DNA of 64,000 nt, from NCBI GenBank assembly GCA_014871385.1, contig CM026426.1, positions 44,107,363-44,171,362 of the forward strand, given 5' to 3'. The DNA comes from Ceratodon purpureus (lineage: Eukaryota > Streptophyta > Bryopsida > Pseudoditrichales > Ditrichaceae). Position 1 is the first letter of the stretch, and each line of letters starts with the position of its first letter. Below the pieces are notes generated by a model that ran no database searches, was not told where the DNA came from, and saw only the letters and a program-made list of their open reading frames with translations. Positions 39,630 to 51,681 of this stretch are shown one piece after another. Made by a program: the position numbers and the translations under genes.

Positions 39630-39935
39630 TCAGTTTGCAAGTCGGATTTGGCGTTGGAAATAGAGGATGAGCAGTTCAATAATGTGAAGGAAGATCTGCA
39701 GAAAAGTAGCAAATAGTTTGCTATAGCCGGAGAACTCCAAGAGAAGCCGGATGTAGACAAGGAGCAACAAGAGATCAGCAAAGCAATTGCTGCCAACATC
39801 GATGGTTTGGAGGCCGCCTAAGAGGAAGTAGCAACGCTGGCATCTACCTTAGAGCGCGACACTTTAGCTTACTGGAGTTCCCAACAGCAGCTATGCCAAC
39901 TCGAGAAGAAATGTGCTTGTTGGAATTGAAGGTTT
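39630..39935 (+). pseudogene. Coiled-coil ORF remnant
   Basis: One plus-strand frame reads EDEQFNNVKEDLQKSSK, stop (39714), ELQEKPDVDKEQQEISKAIA, stop (39820), EEVATLASTLERD and SSQQQLCQLEKKC. Its Glu/Gln/Lys/Leu-rich composition resembles the coiled-coil part of the broken ORF at 6.6-7.0 kb. It is probably a decayed fragment of a related repeat-borne gene. Too short to assign. Confidence 0.4.
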
Positions 39936-41763
39936 TTGTTGTGTCTGCTTCTGACGTTGAGGAATAACTTTAGAAGTATATGATGTATTGCGTGGAGCAC
40001 AATTGACTGTAGAATGAAGTTAAGGACTCCAGGAGTAATGCTTGTTTTTTATTTTACACCGCTAATTCACTGGCCGTGTCACAGCCTTAGAGTTCTTGTT
40101 TATTCTGGTAAAGAATACTTCAGTGAGCATTGTGGTTGAATATTGTAAGTCAACATTGATCACTAATTCCGTATGCAGACGTTCACGATATAAACAATTT
40201 TATAAGTTATCAATCGACCATCACTCCAAGAACCACACAACGTGAAAATGCAAGCCCTCCAACCATGCAGAACAATTGTATCTATCTTTAATTGTTTGGT
40301 TGACTGTAAATTCAATGGAAAGCAAACCATAAAGAGAGAGAGGAAGCTCACAATCTCGACACTCTACAAAAAGCTGCAACACAAAATTTGATACTTGCAT
40401 TGCCGTGAAGAGGGCAGCAATATATTTATGTTTGTTTCTAGAGAAAAGACTATAACTTTTGTTGGTGGCCTTTGGGATCTGAATACTGCCTCTTAGTGTA
40501 CACGCGTGTCCAGAGGTGTTCCTAACCCCCTTGTAACCGCCTCTAGTGGCCTCTGTGACCATTTGCTGCCCAGCCTATCACCACGGAAAGCACGCCAAAA
40601 GTCATTTCATAAGGTAGAGCATACTATTTCCATTATGAGACTTGTGAATTGTGACAATTTAAGATTTATTTTTATAATTCATAGAAAAATCTATAAATAA
40701 AAAGCACACTTGAACATCTAACTCAACATCTGTTTGTCGATATCATTCTTTTGAGGAAATCATACTTGCAAGTGTCTTATTCTAACGTCCTACCCCAAGT
40801 ATTGGGAGCATTGCAGTGCACAAAATAACAAGCATAGCTGAAAGCTGAAATTAGGACCCACATAATCATGAAGTATAGTACCTCCAATATGTAGGAGACA
40901 GCCTCGGCAATATTAATATACGTTATTCCTAACAAAGCATTCAAATCGGTAAAGCTCAGACCCCTGATCACTTCAAAGTAGAACCAACACTAAGTTTACT
41001 CAGACAGCATATGTGTACATAACAGAAACATTACCACGCAAGTTGTGGATAGTACACTAAACAGAATTGAAAGTAAAGCTCCTAAGTACCGGTACAAAGG
41101 TTTTGTAATAATCTTCACGCTCTATGATTCAACAAAGAGAAAAAACAACAACACAACAAAAGTTGAAGCCAAATTGCTGGCAAATAAAACTTGTCACTTC
41201 TGTGAATCCTTACAGGACCTCCATTTTAATTGATTTTGGTTCATTATAAGATTAGAGTTTCTAGTAGACTTTGTTACACATGTCACGATTCTTCCAAATG
41301 AAGCCCATGACGGTGATGAAGGAAATGAAAGCCTCATAGATATATTGGAGAAGTGAGGTAATTCAGTTGGGCTTCCCCTCTTCTCCACCAACTCACAAAT
41401 CTACACTTCCAGTGCATGATACTTTCAGCCATATTAACCTTGGCAATGTTGTCAAACAAGCTGCAACATGATTGTGTTCATGGAGTAAAAGTGCAGGGAA
41501 ACTGATTTGCTAAGACACACATCACTCAACTAGTGAAGTACTTGTTGTCACGCACGTTCTCTTTGTTAATGCTCTGAATATTAAATTGATGCCACTTATA
41601 GTGGCTTACATGAGCAGCATTGCAACTCCTACTACTTGAATGTTAGTGGCAACAACAATAAATACACAAGAATCACAAGTGTTGACCATTGGAATTTGGT
41701 CCACTGCAACCGGTCACTTCAAAATTGATGTTTCTAACCTTGAGCTAAACTTTAGACCAAGTA
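39936..41763. other. Intergenic DNA
   Basis: No gene is supported. The minus-strand frame at 40221-40562 (113 codons) is compositionally ordinary but shows no motif or splice context that I can use. Confidence 0.4.
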
Positions 41764-43046
41764 TCAATCACCGCTATTTTCTAAATGGCTTTGTTGATCT
41801 TTGGAGGACTCCACGTTGCCAACAACATTGTTAGCGGCGGCATCTTCTCTCACGTCCACCCTAACCCAAGCTCTGCCAATCCGTTTTCTATCTTCCCTCC
41901 ACCTTCTCGCTGCCTCCACCGCATCTGATGCGTTATAGGCCATCTTCTTTCTTTGCAATGCTGCTGCCATCGACTTGTCATTTTCCACTAACCCAACGTT
42001 GTCTACACCTTGCAGTCGTTCCTTCTTTGCAAACCGGTGTTGTATATTCCGGCACCAATGTTGATATTGCTAAACAATAGCACTTGTCCTGTCTTTAGTG
42101 CCGATGTGTTGAGTGTGGTGTTGATTAAGAGCCTTAGCTGCATGATGCGGTTTTTCCATACCTTGGTTGTTCCAAACAGCAAGGCTCCTGAATGTTTCCA
42201 CATACCATGGACCGTGCCTGACAAGGTTATGCTACAAAAACAGGCCAATTTTATGAATTATTAGTACATCCTAAACAACATCGTAGTAATGACTAGAACT
42301 GTTAGCAACATTAAGATCAAATAGTAATGGTGGAACAAATCCTGAATCCTACCATATGATGAGTGACGAGGTCTTCAAGTAAAGGCGCCCCTATCTTTCA
42401 ATTTTAGGCCTAAAAGTATTGATTTGCTTCTGATTCAAGGTAAGGCCCACCAGATATGGAAACACTTGTTTGAACCCTTTCCACATTTCCATCCTATCTA
42501 GATATTGCCTACCTTGATCTAGGGTGTTGTTTTCTAAGCGCAAAACATCCTTCTACACTTGATTTTGCCCTGAACAAGTGGACAGTTGGACATCTCAGCT
42601 GTAGTCACGCAACTGAGGGAGAGTTTGATGGGGACACTGTTGGAAGCATTGTTGAGTGTTATATCTTTCATTATGTGCAGGTTCTTACCATGAAGCCCAC
42701 GTGCACACAGTGTCTTTTCCATATTCTCTATAGCAGCTTGTTGACGGACTTCATTCTCCATGTTCCAAATGGACATGAAGTGCATGTGAAGAATTTTCTC
42801 AATCCTTCTTAGCAAAGCATGCAATTGTCAAATATGGACTCTTTCATGTAGAATAGGCAATATAGGTTTCCATAGCAATTCTTCAACAACCAGACACGGG
42901 ATAAAATGTGACATTACTTGCGAATAGACCTCCATACCGCAAATGTCTTCTTCTCGTAGCCTCAGAGGTGGCACCTGTTGATGTTCCCACCACATGTTTT
43001 GTCCTCTTTTGGTTTCAATAGATGCAAGAATGTTTAGCATTGGCAC
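41764..43046 (-). pseudogene. Decayed multi-fragment coding region, unknown
   Basis: Minus-strand fragments follow in order: 43046-42828 (LASIETKRGQNMWWEHQQVP), then in the same frame after one stop 42824-42534 (ENMEKTLCARGLHGKNLHIM, ITLNNASNSVPIKLSLSC), 42248-42003 (GQVLLFSNINIGAGIYNTGL) and 41988-41764 (an Ala/Arg-rich basic stretch). The alternating hydrophobic pattern with Asn and Thr in the middle pieces suggests a beta-rich extracellular-type domain, but I cannot name it. Stops and frame changes break the gene. Confidence 0.35.
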
Positions 43047-43753
43047 CGTGCTTCAATCCATACAAACATTTGATTGTCTTCAGATCTGCAGATAAATGCC
43101 ACTCGACTTTGAAGCTTCCAACACGGGGAAAGTTCGTATGTGAGCGGAGAGCAAAGAATGGAGAGCACAGAATTGAGAATTAGCCAAATTTTCAAAAGCA
43201 AAGTAGACCCTATAACCGTGGAAAAATACTAAAATATGGCATGATTTTGTTACTTTTTTTAGGAAAAGAGTATATTACCGTGGAATTCAGAGTTATCTCT
43301 GGTAAGAATTTCTTACGTTTGTTTTATGAGATACAAATTAGGGCTGATGTCATGATGACGTCATGCATACAATCCTTTAGAGTTGGTTCCTTATTTTATC
43401 CAGATACTAGTATTCCAGCATCATGTTTTTAGATCATAACATTAAATATTGAATAGATAATATAGATAATTCTAGGAAAAAGAAAACTAGAAACAAGCAA
43501 AAAGAAATGGTCTTAAAACTTTGTGGAATATTTCAGAGTTCCTGTACAATAATGGAGTTGCTGAAACCAAGAAGTATACCAAGTCAGAGTGCTTGTCTTC
43601 GTCGAAGCATTCTTTGTCTTTAGATAAGACCATTGCTACCTTAAGTGTCAAGCAACGATCTATATAAACCTTAGCAGAAGTCCTTGAAGTTGTATTAGCT
43701 CAAGGATTTCTGTAGAACTTAAGCTTGTACTTGCTAGGGAGTTGTTTGAAGGT

Positions 43754-44266
43754 ATGGGCGATTCATTGGAGGTCGTTGCCTGTGAAACGGTTTTACAGGA
43801 TTTGCTTAAGCGGATGGTTGATGTACCTAACCCCTGATATCATATAGGTAGTACTGCAACGCAGGCTTGGACTCCTCCGACGATAATCACGTTTGAAGAC
43901 GTCGTGAACGCTCGTGCTGTGTCGAAGAGGTGGAAGCGTGAGATTGACAGCAGTCCTGAATACGCATGCCTTTGGCTAGCAAGGTGGGACTACTTTTCGT
44001 ACGAGGGTTGCCATTGGAGTCCGAAGGACGAATACGAAGTTAATCGGTTCAACATCAACTGGAGTGTATTTAGGAGGTCTTGGACACTTGCAAATCCAAT
44101 TTACAGCAAGAGGTTAGAGACAGCATCCCTTGGAGAACTTAGTTGCGTTGAGTTAAATCAGTTGAGGACACTACTATGGGCCAATGAGAATGAGGTCTTG
44201 GGTGTGCCGGAAGGAGAGAAAATTTCTCCGAGAGATGGCATCTGGATCTCTGCCAAGAATAGATAA
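43754..44266 (+). pseudogene. F-box-like gene interrupted by an in-frame TGA
   Basis: From ATG 43754 the frame reads MGDSLEVVACETVLQDLLKR, ends at TGA 43835-43837, and continues in the same frame to a stop at 44266. The continuation holds ITFEDVVNARAVSKRWKREI and CLWLARWDYFSYEG. An LxxLLxR helix followed by 'NARAVSKRWKxEIxxSxxxxxLW' is the C-terminal half of an F-box. The rest (FRRSWTLANPIYSKRLETAS and onward) has the length of a small plant F-box protein, about 170 aa in total. F-box proteins recruit targets to SCF ubiquitin ligases through SKP1. A 42-nt GT/AG interval around the stop could in theory be spliced out in phase, but that is very short for a plant intron. A nonsense mutation is more likely. 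Confidence 0.5.
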
Positions 44267-44379
44267 CATGGATATGGCAATGTGAAATGTTGTTAAATGA
44301 CCAATAAATTAATTACAGCATTCCATATATTTAGAGCATTTCACTTAGTGTTATGTGGTGTCCTGGATATTAATTGCAA

Positions 44380-44560
44380 ACAAAAAAAAATTCAAAACCG
44401 AAGTGGTTTTCATTTTGAACACATAAGACTTGAGAGCTAAAACTGTTTAGTGTTGTCTAGTGTTGTGAACAAAATTTGCAAACTAAAATAACTTCATCAC
44501 TGAAGTGGTTTTCCCTTTAAGCACATGAGAATTGAGAGCTAAAAAGTCTTGCAATTGTAG
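44380..44560 (+). repeat. Pair of diverged direct repeats
   Basis: AAGTGGTTTTC(A/C) followed by CACAT(A/G)AGA and TTGAGAGCTAAAA occurs at about 44400-44442 and again at about 44500-44542, roughly 100 bp apart. They lie in the spacer between the convergent F-box-like gene and family 1 copy B. Confidence 0.65.
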
Positions 44561-47500
44561 ACCTTTACATACACGAATATAAATTGGAAACAAGAATCAT
44601 GAATACTTTAAGTGGTTTGAAATAGAGTAGACGATGGATTATGTAATCAACTCCAATGAAATCAAATCAAATCAAATGAAAACAATGATAGACCGAGGCG
44701 TCCTTCAAACTGAGAACATGCTACAATCGCTACTTACACTCTCAGAACCCGATGACTCTGAATCTCCTTCTACAGCCTCTTCATTGACAAATACAAGGGC
44801 CCTGGGATCAAAAGAAGTTGGCCGACTAGGAACATATGTAAGGCGCCAGATTGAAGCGCTTGTGCTAAGCCCTCTCCGTAGTCCGGAAGTATAAAAGGCT
44901 GAATCGGGCTGGAATGAAGACGCCACGATGGAGTGGACACGGCTCTTGGCCCACGTGGCGGTGTTGCCGCAACTAATCTCCAATAGAAAACCGATAGTGC
45001 TTAGATCAAGTGCGTAGAGTTGCAAAGAGAAGCAATGCTTGGATAATTTGCACAAATAATAGAAGACTTACACCACTTATCAGGTCTTGCTCGCTTTGGA
45101 GGCGCTTCATCTGCTGCTGCCGGCCTAGGATGTTTGGGAGGGCCCATGGCGGATGGTCTAGCCATGTACGGTTTGAGAATGGCGTTGAATATGGCTTCGT
45201 CATCCTCAAAAGCTAGAATGTGACGACCAATAGCTTGGCAAGCCTTGACAGAGGCCCCTGAAACTCGGAGAGTAACGAAGAAATGAGAAACTATGGAAAC
45301 AATGATAGTAATAATTAAGTAGACATATGTATGAAAAGTTACCTGATCTGGCATTCCAGTCGAGGACTATGTCTCCGGGCTTCGAAAGTTCTCCAATTAT
45401 GCTCTGCATCATCTCATGTGTTTTCTCCCTTGGCCCTCTCCACGGAATGTCCCCATTCATTTGTTGCGACTCCGCATCGGTCCAGTTAAAAATGGCATCA
45501 CTCTCGGTAATGTTGAGGACCCCATGTATCAACTGGGATTTCTTCGTCTGGAAGGAGAAATTACTGCCACTACGAATGTAGACGTGAATCCAGAACCGCA
45601 TAGTCTGCAGTCGAGCAAAACTAGTGAGTATAAATAAGGAGAAGGGTTATCACTAAGTAAAGAGAAGGAAATGTTCTGAGGAAATTACCAAGTTCTCGGG
45701 GTTCGTAAGAGAAGTCAGGCCGAGTACATTGACGCCCCACCAGTCCTTGTAAAGCACAAAGTCACCACCCTCAGCTTCTTCCTCGATATCCTTAGCCAGT
45801 TTTTGATCACTGTTATAGATGAGGCAAGAGGCACCATCTGTCTGCAAGTATTGTTCTGCAAAATGGAAGATGTCGTACGCATAATCCTTATAGCGAGAGT
45901 TCCAAGGCGGAATACTCGTGGGAGGATTGGAAACGGAAGGGACGGGAAGATTCTCAAAGATGTCGGCAATGATCAAGTCGACTCCCAGATGGTTCTCTTG
46001 TTTGCATCGGTCCGGAACTCTGTTTTGTCGGCCTGCTCCAAACTTGAAGAAACAAGAAAGCAGAGTTAGAAACTATAAAATGAATAGAACTGGATGTATC
46101 CAAGAAATGTCTAAAGAACGGAACATACCTTGCAAATGAAGTCTTGAGTCTTGATCCAATCAAGGTCACCGCCTACTTTCCTCTCCAGTCTCTTATTTCT
46201 CCGCAACATTGAATCCACAGATGAGTTGAAGACAGTAACATATGTGGAAATCGAAGCTCCAGCGGAAGAAGTGGTTTGGGGAAAGAGATTGGCCTTCCTC
46301 TGCTCAATGATACTTCTGGTGATCTCAGAAGCACTAATGGATGAAGGAGCATTTGCAGTGGTTGAAGTAGGCTTTGGGACTACTGTAGTTGGAGAAGCGT
46401 TGGGTGTCTCCTTCCCCTGTGAGGAAGACTCCGCCCCAGTATCTTGTGAGGCCTGGGACTTCGAACCTAGAGATCGCAGTCGCCGCCCTCTCCCTCTCTT
46501 CGGTGGAGGTGCAGATGATTCACTCTGATGTACTTCGTCATCTTCAGATCCTTCATTGGAGTCTTCAACGACCGGCGCTCGAATATCAAGTAATGTTTTG
46601 ACTGCGGCCTCAGAATCAACTGTAAAACCACGGAGGCAATCCAGATACCAACATCCTACTTTCAAGTGGGGAGCTTTGCACCTCTTCAATTGCTGAGGAG
46701 AGTAGATACACTGGTCTGAGCCTCTCTGGATCCATGAAGCAAAGTACTTCGGGAGTTGTTGGACAGTGATGGCGCCTTTTGGAAGAAGGTCCCTCTTGAA
46801 GTACCTAGTGAGGGCCAATTTTGAATGACTTAGTATGTGGCAGAGAAGAATGGTAGGATTCGAAATGCACATATGTTTGAGTAAAGATTCATACCGGTAG
46901 GTGACTCGCTTGACAACATCTTCCGTTCCAGGGAATTTCGTGAAAATCGTCTTCTTATTAAAAGTCTTTTTAGCCTTGGATCCAAGGAATGCCGGGAATG
47001 CTCTGTCCCAAAGGTGAATACGCCAACTCTCCAAGTAATCGCCTGGTCGCTGAATATCAGGGGATGCATTCCAATTGATTTCCAGCTCCTCTGCCTTACG
47101 GATGTCCTCTAACTCATGGATGACCGCTTCTTCCAACTACAGAAGACAGTCAGCTGTATTAGACAACGATAATGAAAGTGGTAAGAAGACAACATGAATT
47201 AATAATTTTGAATATGGAAAGCATACCCCAGCCCAAAATGAAGCCCTGTTGAGCCAACAGTCGAGGTCGGCTTCCTTGAACACTGGTGGTGGGAATCTAT
47301 AAGACTGCCTTGAAGTCGAAGAGGAGTTCCACCACCTCAACCAACGAGCTTTGTACTTCGATTCCATTGCCGCCGGCACAATCTTCTGCAGCTTATCGAA
47401 TGTCATCTCAAGTTTAGAGACATCTCTGACATGCCGGTTAATCTGCAATAAAAACTATACGGTTAGAATTTGGAAAAAGGAAAAGAATGAAATGGGATCC

Positions 47501-49066
47501 ACATTTTCTTAAGTATTAGTGCTTAAGGTCATACCTCAGCAAGGAAGTCATCACCATTTTTGGGATTCGCAATAGTCAAGTATTTGGTGAAGTCCTTTTT
47601 TTTTACAGCGTTGACGAAGTTGTTTGATGCAGTCGTCATTGCATCCCAAACTCCAGATCCAGGTTGATCCTCTTTTGGCGTGTTCTCCATATAGTCTCTT
47701 GCGGCCTGATCCGAGGCGACTGCAATCTCCCTCTGTACATGGAAAAATAATGAATTAAAATCACTGTACCATTATTTTGGAATGCACTAGATAGAGAAAG
47801 GAAAATGACGAATATACTTGGGGCTTCATTGAAGAAATTCTTACACGGTATAGAAAAGCAATAAAAACTTTAGTTGTCAAGGTAAACCATTGGTCTTTGG
47901 CGCAATTATTCTGCATACAAGTTTCAAATTCTTTCTGACTGAGAAGATCTTTGAACTCTTCTAACTTCATCACACCAAAAGAGCGGATGCGGAATAGCTT
48001 GGCTAGAAGATTACTCTTCACATGGTCGTTCTCAGTTGACCTGTGTCCATAAAATAAAAATTCAAAAAACACTTGATAAAAGAAGAATTTAATTTGATCA
48101 AATTTAAGACAGAGGTGTATAAAGATTCTCACCAGTTGATATCGTGCATGGCATGTAGAAGATTGCCCACTTAGCCGCGTGGGTCCAAAATGATGCAGTG
48201 CACCGAGATGTGCCATGCGGGGTTTTCGGCATGATGCTTGTTGATGTGTCGTAACCAAGCTGAAAGGTGGTGATTACCTTCCCATACAAAAAACATTTTG
48301 CCACTCAATTGATTGAGGTCATCGTCTCCCTGGAGGTCGGCTTCAAAGGCTTCGTTAGCCTTGCGCCAGCATGGGCTCCACTTTGCCTTCACTTCCTCCG
48401 TGACATCCATTGACATCTCTTCAGTGTTGAACATGGAAATGTACATCACGCGGTCCCCATCTCTGTAACCCTTCACGAACTCCCTCTCCAAATGTTGCAC
48501 GCCCATTTCGCCAACCGGTCTCACTTTTGCCATTGCGATCATTCTACACAATGGGACAAGCAGGTGCGACTTCCTCAAGGGCTGAATCCGAACGCTATTG
48601 ATGACGTTGATCGAGTCCACTTTATGTTGTGTTCGATGAAGCAATTCCCCTTGTACAGCGTCTTTCAAATGCAGAGGCTTTGATGATGATGGCAACACGA
48701 CCTCTGTTTGAGTAAACTCAATTACCTGCCATAAGCCATAGAAATGAACAATCAAATTAAACATTGCAGATACTGAAAAATGGAATTTACCAGTCACTTA
48801 GAGATTTTCTTATAAATGAAAGAGTAAAACAACAACTCAAATTTCATCTAAGGCACCAAGCATCAAAGCCGTGCCACTCTAAGAGGAGCCCTTCCATAGT
48901 ACCGCATAGCCTCTCTACTATTTTAATGATGGCGCCTCCTCCAAAATCACCTAGTTTGACGGCAAGCGCTAGGCAGTATTGCCGGAAGGGCAAAGACTAC
49001 ATGGGCTGGCCTCCTCAACACCAAAGGTGAAGCTGGGGGATTTGGCGAAGACGGCGGTGTACCAAG

Positions 49067-49129
49067 ACGTGGCGAGGTGGGCATGTACACTGGAGAGGTG
49101 GGCTCATAAACAGGCGACGTAGGCATGTA
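49067..49129 (-). other. Three Pol II CTD-like heptads in family 1 copy B
   Basis: Minus-strand codons from 49129 read three consecutive heptads YMPTSPV, YEPTSPV and YMPTSPR, followed by a Pro/Ser-rich segment (GTPPSSPNPPASP). The fixed residues Y-x-P-T-S-P match the RNA polymerase II CTD consensus (YSPTSPS). Several wobble positions differ between the units while the residues stay the same. The segment is in frame with the preceding exon if the 62- or 68-nt GT/AG intron from 49205 is removed. Confidence 0.7.
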
Positions 49130-49616
49130 CTGGGGGACTGGACCTCGAAAGGTCCAGAATCTACATCTAAAGGAATGGCTAAATCACAGGTACAAAGACG
49201 CTCACCCTTTGGATCTGACAGGTCTGAAAGGTTGATCACAGAGATTGGAGAATTGACAGACATGTCGGGAGCCTACCTGCAAGTACAAGCCATATAAGTA
49301 AGTTAGAGTTTTTAAATCATTTAAAAGAACTATCTATTGCTTAACTTAAATTATTTCGGATAATAAATGAATGTCAACAAAAAAAGGAGGTATATTCAAA
49401 AATATACCTTAGTTTCCTCATGCCCCTTGCTTTCACTCTCCGCCCCCATGTTGCGCTGTGGAGTATCCTGAAATTGAAAGAAAACAAAGAGGGCAATTAA
49501 TTAAATCAAATTCATAAAAAGTTCTCAAACATAAAAAGAATAAATTCAGAGGAGGGGAATTATACTTAGAAAGTAATCAAAAAATAAAAACAAATTACAT
49601 TAAAAAACTAAAAACA

Positions 49617-50313
49617 ATGCACCCAGCGTCATCAAAGGCCATGAGCCTCCTTGGCCGGGCATTTAAAAAGCTTGGGCTTGATGTTGTCTGCTCCGAAAGC
49701 AGACACCGAGCCCTTGCTTGGGAAAATATTAAAAAAAAAAAAAATGCAAGGCACCTAACGTCATCAGAGGCCATGAGCCTTCTCAGCCGGGCATCAATAA
49801 AGCTTGGGCTTGATGTTGTCTGCTCCGAAAGCAGACAGCGAGCCCTTGCTTGGGAAAATATTAAAAAAAAAAAAAATGCAAGGCACCTAACGTCATCAGA
49901 GGCCATGAGCCTTCTCAGCCGGGCATCAATAAAGCTTGGGCTTGATGTTGTCTGCTCCGAAAGCTGACACCGAGCCCTTGCTTGGGAAAATATTAAAAAA
50001 AAAAATGCAAGGCACCCAGCGTCATCAGAGGCCATGAGCCTTCTCGGCCGGGCATCAATAAGGCTTGGGCTTGATGTTGTCTGCTCCGAAAGCAGACAGC
50101 GAGCCCTTGCTAGGGAAAATATTTAAAAAAAAAATGCAAGGTACCCAACGTCATCAGAGGCCATGAGCCTTCTCGGCCGGGCATCAATAAAGCTTGGGCT
50201 TGATGTTGTCTGCTCCGAAAGCAGACAGCGAGCCCTTGCTTTTGAAACAAAATAAAAAATAATGCAAGGCACCCAGCGTCATCAGAGGCTATGAGCCTCC
50301 TTGGCCGGGCATT
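49617..50313 (-). repeat. Intronic minisatellite, about 129-bp unit, 5.4 copies, each full unit with a hairpin
   Basis: Units start at 49617, 49744, 49875, 50005, 50134 and 50262 (the last partial), each beginning ATGCA. Each full unit contains the dyad GTCTGCTCCGAAAGCAGAC (49686, 49818, 49950 with one change, 50079, 50208) and ends in an A-rich run. The array lies wholly inside the first intron of family 1 copy B. Long minus- and plus-strand frames through it are a by-product of the repeat. Confidence 0.95.
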
Positions 50314-51017
50314 GCACATGCACGAGACACTTCAAGCTAAACTGGATTTAAAAGAAGAGAAATTCCAGCTTCATCGAAATGTTTGAGAAGAGGGTAGCAG
50401 TGGCCTGGTCCAGCCTTAGAGGAGGCTTGAGCTCATGAGCTCTTGAGGCAATGCCACCCATTCCACGATCCAATATATACATGTGAAGATTCCCTTGTAC
50501 CTACAGACCCTTATTACCCACAATCCGAATCCAACAATCCCAGCACACACAATAGATCTTCATTACCCATAAGTGGAATCTACCCACAACACTTTCTAAC
50601 TGAACCCAACAACATTAACACACAAATTTGAGTACATCCTACGGACTCATAACCCCCATCATTGTCGTACCACATAATTACGCTACTCATTTCCGTACGA
50701 AGGAATAAACCCAAGATCCAAGAAACCCATCAACACATTCACCTCAAAAGAACTTCTCTGAATCTAGCTGAAGGTGTATGCAGTACCTGCTCTTCGTCTT
50801 TGTCGTCTTGGACAGGGGCCTCGTCGTCTTCGTCCTCCTCTTCGTCGCTCCCCTCGCTCCCGCCTTCAAATCCGAGCCCGAGCTCAGGTTGGGGCTGGGG
50901 TTCGACAAACCCCACCTCCTCTTCTCCCAAGACAGCTCTTGCTCCTACTCGTGCAGCATCATCCTTGCCTTCCCCAATGCCGAGGCCACCAAGGATTTCC
51001 ACTCTGTTTGCAGCCAT

Positions 51018-51610
51018 TGCAGTTCCCCGTCCCCTGCCTTCAAAATTCCTTCTCTCGCCCGCCTACCTTCGACTCGGAGATGCTCGAATTCGATACACTC
51101 ACCAACAGCAGACTCTCCCTGTAAATATCCGACCCCTCTCATCCACTTGTAGCTCTATACAAGAATAGAATAAATTTTAAATTCATGATTAATTTGAGTC
51201 AAGTGCCACGGTCCCTCTCACTGAGTCTTAAAGTGAACACTTTTGCAGCAAACTATATAATAGTTAACGTTATACATAAATGAAATTTTATAAATCGCTT
51301 CTTGTTTACTACTTGATACTACACACAAACATAAGATTTATACTTGCGTGGTTCTAGACGGTTAAGAAATAAAGGGGTATTTAAGTAATTATGGACAAAA
51401 CGCTCAATTATGGACTACTTTGCATCATTAGTAGACGTCCAATTCATGTGTTATCCCTCAAATTTAAAGACAAAGATGTCAAATATTTATGAAAAAATGC
51501 AATCCGTTTTCAAGGGATAAAATCATTTGAGTGAATTTATTATAATGTTGAATAGAGGACATCCCAGTCCCACTGTCATGGCCGAATCTCTCAGCGAGTG
51601 GCTGACTGAG
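51018..51610. promoter_or_regulatory. Upstream region of family 1 copy B
   Basis: This AT-rich stretch separates the copy B start (minus strand, 51017) from the telomere-like repeats. It should hold the copy B promoter, but I could not identify a clear TATA box or other element. Confidence 0.3.
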
Positions 51611-51681
51611 AACCCTAAACCCTAGAAACCCTAAACCCTAGAAACCCTAAACCCTAGAAACCCTAAACCCTAGAAACCCTA
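51611..51681 (+). repeat. Interstitial telomere-like repeats
   Basis: Four and a half units of AAACCCTAAACCCTAG, a doubled plant telomere motif (CCCTAAA) with a CCCTAG variant in each unit. They mark the point where AT-rich DNA gives way to the GC-richer block carrying the 17-bp hairpins. Short versions also act as telo-box promoter elements in plants, so a promoter role is possible. Confidence 0.9.

Larger units (their letters stand above)
44706..51017 (-). pseudogene. ParB-like / permuted amino-methyltransferase-like protein, family 1 copy B (nearly complete)
   Basis: I infer these exons: 51017-50787, 49467-49408, 49272-49206, about 49140-48960, 48725-48133, 48040-47845, 47732-47535, 47442-47227, 47136-46895, 46804-46139, 46042-45689, 45604-45343, 45257-45072 and a last one near 44990-44706. 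Junctions are GT/AG and join in phase; only the end of the fourth exon is unresolved. Order: acidic N-terminus; heptad region; ParB-like part (FFVWEGNHHLSAWLRHINKH, 48.3 kb); family-specific middle; a nuclear-signal-like RGRGRR (46.5 kb); LIIADIFENLPVP then QTDGASCLIYNSD; and KPGDIVLDWNARSG|ASVKACQAIGRHILAFED. That last stretch matches motif I plus motif II of beta-class N4/N6 methyltransferases ('GDxVLDPFxGSGTT..A...GR...GxExD'). The catalytic DPPY/SPPY motif reads ADIF and the glycine loop is altered, so activity is doubtful. A TAA at 48173-48171 and a 1-nt shift near 44.85 kb break the frame. Confidence 0.65.

Noticed and set aside
46805-46894. Exon continuity through the TYR|YFKR junction of copy B
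   Set aside because: The interval is open but has GT/AG ends matching an intron at the same place in copy A, where it contains stops; read as a 90-nt intron.
49595-50035. 146-codon repetitive minus-strand ORF and its plus-strand partner
   Set aside because: Produced by the 129-bp minisatellite inside an intron; both strands are open for the same reason.
50662-51168. Ser/Pro-rich plus-strand ORFs
   Set aside because: They are antisense shadows of the acidic first exon of family 1 copy B.
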